Shown in pieces: positions 6,704 through 12,453 of a stretch of DNA of 13,860 nt. Under the pieces are notes generated by a model. That model had not been told where the DNA came from. It saw only the letters and a list, made by a program, of their open reading frames with translations, and searched no databases. Positions within the stretch are counted from its first letter, which is position 1. Every line of letters starts with the position of its first letter. The stretch is from Legionella genomosp. 1 (GTDB taxonomy: Bacteria > Pseudomonadota > Gammaproteobacteria > Legionellales > Legionellaceae): NCBI GenBank assembly GCA_945901965.1, contig CAMDMN010000029.1, positions 1 to 13,860 on the forward strand. The letters run 5' to 3'. Both the position numbers and the translations under genes were made by a program.

Positions 6704-8215
6704 TTAAATAGGTGCCTGCAAAGTTTGTTTAAACGATAATGCTTGTTTTAAGTCAGGTAATTCTGTTTTATCAGCCTCTCTCATATCAGCTATAGTCCTA
6801 GCTACTTTTAATAAGCGATGAAAGCCTCGTGCTGAGAGTTTTAAGTGATTTAAAGCTTTTCGTAAAAAGTCTTCTTCATCTTTGCCTAATTTACACATAT
6901 TTTCAGTATCTTTGGCGCTAAGATTGGCATTAATACATCCTTGTCGATTTAATTGGCGCAAACGAGTTGCCGCAACTTTATCTCTTAGATTTGCACTTTC
7001 CCCACCTTGATTAATATTCGGTTTTATAAGATCTTCTTCAGCAATAGCATGAACTAGTACTTGCATATCAATCCTATCAAGAAGAGGCGCTGACAGTTTT
7101 GTAAGGTAACGGTTAATTCTATCAGGTGGACAAAGGCATTGGGCTTTTGGGTTTCCCCATTGGCCGCAAGGGCATGGATTCATGGCTGCTAGTAATTGAA
7201 ATCTTGCAGGAAATTCAACTTGCATAGCCGCTCTTGATATACAAATATTTCCAGATTCAAGCGGTTCACGTAAAGTTTCTAGGACATTACGATTAAATTC
7301 AGGTAATTCATCAAGGAATAAAACACCATTATGAGCAAGAGAAATTTCACCAGGTTTGGGTGGGCTCCCACCACCTACAAGCGCTATTGGTGAAGCTGTA
7401 TGGTGAGGTGAGCGAAATGGGGGACGCCGCCAGTTCTTGAAATTGGATATTTGCCCACGTACGGAATTAATCGCTGCGCACTCTAATGCTTCTGTTTCAG
7501 AAAGTTCTGGTAATAAAGTGGCAAAACGTTTAGCCAACATGGTTTTCCCACTACCTGGAGGGCCGCATAATAAAATACTGTGTCCGCCAGCAGCTGCTAT
7601 TTCCATCGCTCTTTTGGCATGAATTTGACCTTTAACATCGGACCAATCAAGCAAATCATAACCATCAGTTATTTCAGGGTATTTTGTTAATGGTTGCAGT
7701 GGCGTATTTTGGCAAAAGTAACTGCAAACTTCTCGTAAATTAAGAGCAGAATAAACATTTTCAGTTCCAGCAAGGGATGCTTCCTCTCTATTAGGATCTG
7801 CAATAATAAGTATTTGATCTGCACGGCGGGCTGCCAATACAACAGGTAAAATAGCTGATACTCCACGTAGATTACCATCAAGAGCTAATTCGCCGATAAA
7901 TTCATGTGTTGCTAATTTTTCTGAAGGTATTTGGTTTGATGCAGCAAGAATTCCTAAAGCAATAGGTAAATCAAATCCACTACCATTTTTAGGCAGATCA
8001 GCTGGAGCTAGGTTAACAGTAATTCTACGGCAGGGAAATTCAAATTGACTATTTATAATGGCGCTACGTACTCTATCTTTACTTTCCTTAACAGCGGTTG
8101 CTGGAAGTCCGACAATGGCGAAGCTTGGTAAGCCATTAGAAAGATGCACTTCAACTGATACGGATTTTGCGTAAATGCCAATAGCACTACGAGTTTTGCT
8201 AATCGCAAGGTTCAT
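6704..8215 (-). CDS. comM: ComM/YifB family ATPase (Mg chelatase-like), branch-migration helicase in transformation
   Basis: Full-length protein of 503 residues. The N-terminal domain (1-180) has the YifB signatures PSFAIVGLPATAVKESKDRV and LAPADLPKNGSGFDLPIALG. An AAA+ core follows, with Walker A GPPGSGKT (218-225), Walker B VLFLDELPEF (298-307) and the cysteine-bearing MNPCPCG (345-351) with two more cysteines near 360. The C-terminal Mg-chelatase-like domain contains KLSARGFHRLLKVARTIADM. In Vibrio ComM is a hexameric helicase that promotes branch migration when incoming DNA is integrated during natural transformation; the role here is inferred from that. A modest AAAGAG lies about eight bases before the ATG. 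It follows ubiK with 57 bases between them, the same order as in Pseudomonas. Confidence 0.95.
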   Translation of the reverse strand: MNLAISKTRSAIGIYAKSVSVEVHLSNGLPSFAIVGLPATAVKESKDRVRSAIINSQFEFPCRRITVNLAPADLPKNGSGFDLPIALGILAASNQIPSEKLATHEFIGELALDGNLRGVSAILPVVLAARRADQILIIADPNREEASLAGTENVYSALNLREVCSYFCQNTPLQPLTKYPEITDGYDLLDWSDVKGQIHAKRAMEIAAAGGHSILLCGPPGSGKTMLAKRFATLLPELSETEALECAAINSVRGQISNFKNWRRPPFRSPHHTASPIALVGGGSPPKPGEISLAHNGVLFLDELPEFNRNVLETLREPLESGNICISRAAMQVEFPARFQLLAAMNPCPCGQWGNPKAQCLCPPDRINRYLTKLSAPLLDRIDMQVLVHAIAEEDLIKPNINQGGESANLRDKVAATRLRQLNRQGCINANLSAKDTENMCKLGKDEEDFLRKALNHLKLSARGFHRLLKVARTIADMREADKTELPDLKQALSFKQTLQAPI

Positions 8216-8274
8216 GGTAAGACTCTTTTTGAGGTTGGATTTATATCTTACTCTGGCTTCGGTTTAGGATCTAT

Positions 8275-8517
8275 TTATTTTTTAACCGGCAATTCTTTTA
8301 TTTTTTTCTCTAAAGCATCTACTTTTTCACGAGTGCGAGCTAATACTTTTACTTGCATATCAAATTCTTCACGGGTTACTAAATTCATGTGGGTAAATGT
8401 AATCTGTAGAATATCTTTAAATTTTTGTAAAATCTCGCTTTCAACGCTTTGTAAACTACTTGGTAAAGATGAATAAAGTTTTTTAGCCAAATCTTCAAAT
8501 TGTTTTGGTTCAAACAT
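8275..8517 (-). CDS. ubiK: UbiK (YqiC), accessory factor of ubiquinone biosynthesis
   Basis: Small protein of 80 residues starting at the ATG at 8517, which has AGGAG five bases before it; an in-frame ATG at 8556 would add 13 unrelated residues. The N-terminal half is amphipathic (FEDLAKKLYSSLPSS), and the C-terminal half is a coiled coil ending in VTREEFDMQVKVLARTREKV, ALEKKIKEL. This is the BMFP/YqiC family pattern: trimeric, membrane-fusogenic proteins that bind UbiJ and the Ubi complex and help aerobic ubiquinone synthesis. Length is slightly below the E. coli protein. Linked to comM downstream and divergent from the P-II gene, an arrangement also found in Pseudomonas. Confidence 0.88.
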   Translation of the reverse strand: MFEPKQFEDLAKKLYSSLPSSLQSVESEILQKFKDILQITFTHMNLVTREEFDMQVKVLARTREKVDALEKKIKELPVKK

Positions 8518-8610
8518 GTAGCTCTCCTGATTAATATATGAGATGAAGTCTAGCAAATGAGTTAAATTAGGGATATGTTTATTAAAATATTTTTATTTAG
8601 GTATTAAAAA

Positions 8611-8949
8611 ATGAAAATGCTAATCGCGATTATTAAGCCATTTAAATTAGATGATGTTCATGAAGCATTGATGGAAATAGGAGTTCCAGGGATTACTATT
8701 TCTGAAACGCGTGGCTTTGGTAGACAAAAAGGCCATACTGAGCTTTATCGTGGGGCGGAATATGTTGTTGATTTTTTGCCTAAAATAAAAATTGAGCTCG
8801 CATTAGCAGATAATATGGTTGAGGTTGCGATTGATGCTATTTGTAAATCTGCTTATACTGGTAAAATTGGTGATGGCAAAATTTTTGTATATGATTTACA
8901 GCAAGTAGTACGAATAAGGACAAGTGAAGTTGGTAAAGATGCATTATAA
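8611..8949 (+). CDS. glnB: Nitrogen regulatory protein P-II (GlnB/GlnK)
   Basis: A 112-residue trimeric signal protein that senses 2-oxoglutarate, ATP/ADP and, through uridylylation, glutamine. Motifs: the N-terminal IIKPFKLDDV, the T-loop GRQKGHTELYRGAEYVVDFLP (with uridylylation site Tyr51), and the nucleotide-binding TGKIGDGKIF near residues 83-92. Asp54 matches E. coli GlnB rather than GlnK (Asn54), so I label it glnB, but the two types are not always separable by sequence. No amtB follows: the next gene is convergent 13 bases away. The ribosome site is weak (TAGGT). Upstream it faces ubiK across 93 bases. No GlnD, GlnE or NtrB/C gene is in the window. Confidence 0.93.
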   Translation: MKMLIAIIKPFKLDDVHEALMEIGVPGITISETRGFGRQKGHTELYRGAEYVVDFLPKIKIELALADNMVEVAIDAICKSAYTGKIGDGKIFVYDLQQVVRIRTSEVGKDAL

Positions 8950-8962
8950 GCAGATCACATAG

Positions 8963-9535
8963 CTATTTACACCAATATATATCCTTCTCAGTTACAACCA
9001 TATCAAGTGGAATATCCCATGATTCAGCTTGGATAAAAGATTGGTGCTGAAACTCATAAGCTACGCCGATTAACAAATTTGCACGTGATTTTTCTAGAGT
9101 GCGATCATAATATCCAGCCCCCATACCTAAGCGGGTGCCTTTATCATCAAATGCAACTAATGGGAGAAAAATTATATCTAGATCTTTAGGATTTATCATA
9201 TGCTCATGGCCTATATCAGGCTCTTCTATCCCAAAGCGATTTTTATAAAATTTTGACGATGTAGATGTTTTCAAAAAAGACAAAGTATTTTCATTATTAA
9301 TCACAGGTAAATAACAAGATTTACCTTGTAACAAAGCAGATAGCATAAGGCTTTTTAAATCAACCTCTCCATTGATTGCCATGTAAAAAGCAATTTTTTT
9401 AGCATGGTGGTATTGCTCTAGCTTAGTAATTCTAGTATTAATCTCTTTAGAAGCATGTGCTATATATGTTGGTGATAAATTTTTTCGTAATTGAATATTT
9501 GTATTGCGTATTATAATTTTTATTGGATCAGTCAT
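8963..9535 (-). CDS. fthC: 5-formyltetrahydrofolate cyclo-ligase (methenyl-THF synthetase)
   Basis: Converts 5-formyl-tetrahydrofolate to 5,10-methenyl-THF using ATP, returning a storage folate to the active pool. The 190 residues match the usual length. The hallmark block PLVAFDDKGTRLG (125-137) runs directly into MGAGYYDR (138-145), the ATP/Mg site. The N-terminal basic residues (Arg10, Arg17) precede LSPTYI as in the family, and MAINGEVDL (52-60) matches the substrate-binding strand. There is no obvious Shine-Dalgarno in the very AT-rich leader. In E. coli this gene (ygfA) lies behind 6S RNA; the 146 bases upstream here show no 6S-like fold. Convergent with glnB. Confidence 0.92.
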   Translation of the reverse strand: MTDPIKIIIRNTNIQLRKNLSPTYIAHASKEINTRITKLEQYHHAKKIAFYMAINGEVDLKSLMLSALLQGKSCYLPVINNENTLSFLKTSTSSKFYKNRFGIEEPDIGHEHMINPKDLDIIFLPLVAFDDKGTRLGMGAGYYDRTLEKSRANLLIGVAYEFQHQSFIQAESWDIPLDMVVTEKDIYWCK

Positions 9536-9681
9536 GTTTTTATTCGATTTTAATTTATTTATTATTGTGTAAAAATATCTTTAGTTCAAGTTTTTATAAA
9601 ATTAAAAAATAGTAGTACTATGCAATTTTTAAAAAATAAGGTATATAGCATAAAAATATATAGCTAACTTGTGAGGATCGC

Positions 9682-9945
9682 ATGAGTGAACTGTTCGAAA
9701 GCGAAGAAGAATCAGTAATAATTACTGAGGAAGGTATTGAGGATGAAGTTGTTGCTGATAGTGTAGGCGAATCTTTTCCTCTTGCTGAAGCTGAAGCTCT
9801 AGTTGAGATTGAAGCTGAAGTTGAAGTTGAAAAAATTATTCAAGATAGTCGCCATCGTCCATCATCTGATGCGCGTAGGCGCTTGGAGAATTTATTGGAT
9901 GAAAAGAGGTTACGGGATGAGCTTGAAGACTTCCTTGATTATTAA
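9682..9945 (+). CDS. PA3496 family small acidic protein
   Basis: An 87-residue protein with a long acidic, low-complexity N-terminal part (1-52, rich in Glu and Val, with EAEALVEIEAEVEVE) and a conserved basic/acidic tail, SDARRRLENLLDEKRLRDEL (62-81), followed by EDFLDY. The tail is the signature of the PA3496 family, annotated as putative envelope-integrity proteins; the molecular function is not known. It lacks a signal peptide and membrane segment. GAGG lies six bases before the ATG. The DNA of the acidic part is itself repetitive (GAAGCTGAAG/GTTGAA units, about 9784-9831). Six bases separate it from the PabC-like gene, so the two are probably co-transcribed. Confidence 0.85.
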   Translation: MSELFESEEESVIITEEGIEDEVVADSVGESFPLAEAEALVEIEAEVEVEKIIQDSRHRPSSDARRRLENLLDEKRLRDELEDFLDY

Positions 9946-9951
9946 GAGCTT

Positions 9952-10770
9952 ATGCCCACAGAACTTCTAGATTTTAAAAAAAATCTAGCATTTAGTATTG
10001 ATGATAGAATTTTTTTAGGCGAAGGATTGTTTGAAACCTTGCGTTTTTCGCATACGCTGCCATGTTATGCTAAATTACATTGGCAGCGTATGCAAAATGC
10101 CGCTCGCTTGCTTAAAATCCCATTTGAAATTTCTAATAAAGATTTTTATGATCACCTGATAAATTGCATTCAATTTAGTAAGTTAACTACTGGCGGGATA
10201 AAAGTAATTTTAAGTGGCGGTCGAGCATCTAGAGGGCTTAATAATCGTTCTCTTTTATCATACCTTGCAGTTGATGCATTTAGTTATTCACTTAAGAATA
10301 GGGTTATAAACTTAGCCAGTGGCGAATGGTTAAGAGACGCAAGAAACCCAATCTATAAAATTAAATCAATTAATTATTTGGAAGCAATTTTAGCAAGATC
10401 TTTTGCGTCAGCTTCAATTAGTGATGAAATCTTATTTTTTAATTTAAACAATTATGCAACGGATACAACGGTTGCTAATATCTTTATTGTTAAAGCTGAT
10501 AAAATCTATACGCCACGGCTTGATAATGGTGTTTTGCCAGGGATTATTCGTGAACGTGTGCTTAGTCTTTGCATGAAATTTAAAATTAGATGCGATGAAA
10601 TTAATATAGATAAAAACGCAATCATGGAATCGGATGCAATATTTACCACTAATTCCTTGCAAGGTATTAGCGAGGTAAAGTCCTTTGAAGGGAAAAATTT
10701 CCTTATTAATCATCATAAAGTTAGATTATTAAAAAAATTATTAGCTGAGGATGCAATAAATTATAAATGA
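9952..10770 (+). CDS. pabC: Aminodeoxychorismate lyase-like PLP enzyme (class IV aminotransferase fold)
   Basis: A 272-residue fold-type IV PLP enzyme. Features: GEGLFETLRF (23-32), RASRGLNN in the substrate loop, the PLP lysine in YKIKSINYLEAIL (Lys138), and the cofactor-binding stretch TDTTVANIFIV (170-180) followed by YTPRLDNGVLPGIIR. This order and spacing fit PabC, which releases pyruvate from 4-amino-4-deoxychorismate to give p-aminobenzoate for folate; a D-amino-acid or branched-chain aminotransferase is the alternative. Odd points: Asp stands where the usual Glu of the T/E-xxxx-NIF motif is found, and the usual glycine-rich GGRGY is GGRASRG. The usual partners mltG, tmk and holB do not follow. 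AAGAG precedes the ATG. Confidence 0.8.
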   Translation: MPTELLDFKKNLAFSIDDRIFLGEGLFETLRFSHTLPCYAKLHWQRMQNAARLLKIPFEISNKDFYDHLINCIQFSKLTTGGIKVILSGGRASRGLNNRSLLSYLAVDAFSYSLKNRVINLASGEWLRDARNPIYKIKSINYLEAILARSFASASISDEILFFNLNNYATDTTVANIFIVKADKIYTPRLDNGVLPGIIRERVLSLCMKFKIRCDEINIDKNAIMESDAIFTTNSLQGISEVKSFEGKNFLINHHKVRLLKKLLAEDAINYK

Positions 10771-10775
10771 TATTA

Positions 10776-10857
10776 GTAGGTTGGGCCAAGCGATAGCGTG
10801 CCCACCATTATAGTCCGAGTGTTGTTGGTGGGCACGCTATCGCTTTGCCCACCCTAC
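10776..10857. repeat. REP-like inverted pair after pabC
   Basis: Two 31-bp arms (10776-10806 and 10827-10857) match as an inverted repeat at 29 of 31 positions, with a 20-base loop. Each arm is itself a hairpin unit: in the right arm, GGTGGGC and GCCCACC flank AAAGCGATAGCGT. The design (GTAG start, short GC-rich stem, doubled AGCG core) parallels the REP units at 6415-6681, but the stem sequence is different, so it is a second family. It follows the pabC stop by five bases and could stabilise or terminate the mRNA; there is no T-run. Palindromes of the GTAGGGTGGGC...GCCCACC type are common in intergenic DNA of many bacteria (from memory). Confidence 0.8.
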
Positions 10858-11073
10858 ATTATTAGTTTGTGCTAGATATTTAATGAGTTCTGCTTAGATA
10901 TATAATTAGCGAGAACTTAGTCTTATAACGATACAAGATATTTCTCGATTTCACTAAAGAGTAAGGAGTAAAACTTTGCTTCTTTAGCTGAAATAATACC
11001 TAACCAATTGAATTATATACATTTTATTTTTCGGCAAAAATGATCCATTGCCAAATATTATTATCATACTGCC
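10858..11073. other. AT-rich non-coding stretch upstream of the small RNA
   Basis: No convincing open frame, tRNA or repeat family. One stem is visible: CTAAAGA (10954-10960) against TCTTTAG (10981-10987), with AAGGAGT in the interior. A second inverted repeat, GGCAA (11033-11037) against TTGCC (11048-11052), is described separately. Confidence 0.5.
11033..11052. promoter_or_regulatory. Possible activator site upstream of the small RNA
   Basis: GGCAA-N10-TTGCC is an inverted repeat centred about 67 bases before the predicted RNA start, the distance at which GacA/LetA-type response regulators bind upstream of rsm/csr RNA genes. The sequence does not match the TGTAAG-N6-CTTACA box of Pseudomonas or the Legionella LetA box as I remember them, so only position and symmetry support it. 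Confidence 0.2.
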
Positions 11074-11102
11074 TTGCATATGAACAATTCAGCTGCTAAA
11101 TT
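11074..11102 (+). promoter_or_regulatory. Promoter of the Rsm-like small RNA (extended -10)
   Basis: TTGCAT (11074-11079) is 17 bases from TAAATT (11097-11102), which is preceded by TGC (11094-11096), giving an extended -10 (TGnTAnnnT). The start would fall near 11109-11111, immediately before the first GGA hairpin of the RNA, so promoter and RNA structure agree. Confidence 0.5.
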
Positions 11103-11109
11103 TAACGCA

Positions 11110-11243
11110 TGACTTCTATGGAACGGAAGTTTAATAAAAGGATTTAGATATAAATGGAATTATATGTTCAAGGATGAACATGGGATGAAAGTCCTAGAAT
11201 GAAGACAGAAAAGTCCAGGGCAATAGCCCTGGCTTTACTTTTT
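11110..11243 (+). ncRNA. Probable CsrA/RsmA-sequestering small RNA (CsrB/RsmY/RsmZ type)
   Basis: About 134 nt from the inferred start to the terminator. It contains six GGA motifs (11120, 11125, 11140, 11156, 11172, 11183). Three lie in loops of consecutive hairpins: ACTTCT-ATGGAAC-GGAAGT (11112-11130, one G-U pair), ATATAA-ATGGAA-TTATAT (11148-11165) and GTTCA-AGGA-TGAAC (11166-11179). The last reads TTCAAGGATGAA, close to the CsrA SELEX consensus RUACARGGAUGU. A fourth, AAGGAT, is in the single-stranded linker, and GGGATG follows the third hairpin. The RNA ends in a GC hairpin and T-rich tail. In Legionella-like bacteria such RNAs, switched on by LetA/GacA, titrate CsrA and control the switch between replication and transmission. 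No ribosome site or open frame competes with this reading. The call rests on motifs and folding by eye; whether it is RsmY, RsmZ or another paralogue is open. Confidence 0.68.
11215..11243. terminator. Bidirectional intrinsic terminator between the small RNA and the L,D-transpeptidase gene
   Basis: CCAGGGC (11215-11221), loop AATA, GCCCTGG (11226-11232) form a perfect 7-bp GC-rich stem. On the + strand it is followed by CTTTACTTTTT (11233-11243), ending the small RNA. On the - strand it is followed by ACTTTT, 10 bases past the transpeptidase stop codon, so it can also end that mRNA. Confidence 0.8.
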
Positions 11244-11919
11244 AAGCTACAGCATATCCTGTGTGTGACAAATAATTTTGATCAGGATAATAGGCGAATA
11301 CAACTGATCCACCTTTGATAGTATTAATAACTGGTTTTGCAAGTGTTTGAGCAATAGAAGGACATCCCCAGCTTCTTCCAGCGCGTCCAGCTTTCTTAAT
11401 GAAATCAGGCTCTACATACCATGCACCATGAATTACAACGCGACGGCTATACGCATTATCATTAAATCCTTTTTCTAAACCATCTAAATTTAATGAAATA
11501 CCCTTTGAACCCATATAAGTATCCTTCGTCACAAATGTACCAAGACTAGTTGCCTTACTTGATGTTTTGTTAGAAAAATGATTAGGTGTAGTCATACCAG
11601 AGTTTTGTCCATGAGCTACATAAGTATTATATAAAAGTTTATCTTTTTGTAAGTCAAAGATCCACATGCGTTGCTTTGACGATGGAAGAGAATAATCAAT
11701 TACCGTAAGAACTTGTTTTTTAACGGCACCTTTAATAGTGGCCTTTTGATAAGCTGTAAGAGCTAATTTTAATACGTTTTTATCAAGTTGAGGTGCTGTT
11801 TGACTTAAATTAGATACTTCTTTATTTATATCAAACGTGGAGTTAGCATATAAAACGGAGCTTGATGTCATGTTGCTAGCTAATACAGCTAAAGAAATTA
11901 AAGTTAGTATAATATTCAT
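11242..11919 (-). CDS. L,D-transpeptidase (YkuD_2-type murein transpeptidase catalytic domain protein)
   Basis: A 225-residue exported protein. An N-terminal hydrophobic signal (MNIILTLISLAVLASNM) leads to a likely cleavage after LYA (about residue 25). The mature part has the catalytic-domain strand MWIFDLQKDKLLYNTYVAHG, then RRVVIHGAWYV (159-169) and GRSWGCPSI (181-189) with the catalytic Cys186, followed by KGGSVVFAYYP. The HGAWYV and RSWGCP spacing is typical of the murein L,D-transpeptidase catalytic domain family (PF13645), which form 3-3 cross-links or attach proteins to peptidoglycan in the periplasm; the reaction here is inferred. The start is supported by GGAT five bases upstream. 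The leader carries further AGGA and AGGG motifs. The stop codon overlaps the T-tail of the shared terminator. Confidence 0.88.
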   Translation of the reverse strand: MNIILTLISLAVLASNMTSSSVLYANSTFDINKEVSNLSQTAPQLDKNVLKLALTAYQKATIKGAVKKQVLTVIDYSLPSSKQRMWIFDLQKDKLLYNTYVAHGQNSGMTTPNHFSNKTSSKATSLGTFVTKDTYMGSKGISLNLDGLEKGFNDNAYSRRVVIHGAWYVEPDFIKKAGRAGRSWGCPSIAQTLAKPVINTIKGGSVVFAYYPDQNYLSHTGYAVA

Positions 11920-11960
11920 AATGATCCATACCCTTATTTAATTCCTGAGAAATTTTACTA

Positions 11961-11969
11961 ACTATAACA
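11961..11969 (-). promoter_or_regulatory. Extended -10 promoter of the L,D-transpeptidase gene
   Basis: On the - strand the sequence reads TGTTATAGT, an extended -10 (TGn plus TATAGT, five of six matches to TATAAT). No good -35 is seen at the right distance, as allowed for extended -10 promoters. The start would be near 11954, giving a leader of about 35 bases. Confidence 0.4.
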
Positions 11970-12453
11970 CTATTAAGAGAACCAATTCAGTCATTAAAAG
12001 GTTTTAATATTTAATGGAAGAATCCTTTACATGATGCCTATTTTGTCGTTACAACATGTGGTAATTTAGTAGCAATCCTCAAGAAAATTAACGTTAAAAA
12101 GATGGTCATTATATCACCAACTATATCAAATGTAAAGTCGAGTTTTTAGTCGAGTTTTTATACAGACGAGGTTTTATACCAACGAATTGGACGCGACGCT
12201 CATATAGGAAAAAAACGACTGTTATCCAGAAAATTGAGGCTTCTCAGTTTATTTAATTTAGTCTCTATTGATTTATATGCTAAAAATCATGCAATAAAAA
12301 ATTGCTCTTCTTTTTTGGCTGATGCAGCACTAAGCTATATGGTAAGTGGGAATTGTAAAAATAAATTATTCACTCATGTATTATGTTTAATTGATAATTA
12401 CGATTATAATGCCATGAATTTTTAATGTAGAGATCTGTTCGTTGAAAGAAAAC
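11970..12453. other. Largely non-coding, AT-rich stretch before the helicase gene
   Basis: No RNA gene, insertion sequence or convincing protein gene is seen. The frame at 12150-12425 (+) is open, but its only candidate starts are rare ones (for example TTG at 12234) with no ribosome site, and the translation resembles nothing I know. It may be chance or the decayed 3' end of a lost gene. A short tandem repeat lies at 12136-12159. Confidence 0.4.
12136..12159. repeat. Tandem 12-bp direct repeat
   Basis: AGTCGAGTTTTT occurs twice in direct succession (12136-12147 and 12148-12159) with no mismatch. Probably a slippage or small duplication product; no function is evident. Confidence 0.7.

Noticed and set aside
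9536..9681. 6S RNA upstream of fthC, as in E. coli
   Set aside because: The stretch is very AT-rich, shows no long interrupted hairpin with a central bubble, and the next gene is divergent.
10954..10987. Hairpin with AAGGAGT inside as a further part of the small RNA
   Set aside because: It lies upstream of the better promoter, the inner pairing is poor, and no other GGA motif lies between it and 11110.
12234..12425. 63-codon frame opening with TTG
   Set aside because: No ribosome site, a rare start and no recognisable sequence; more likely chance or a gene remnant.
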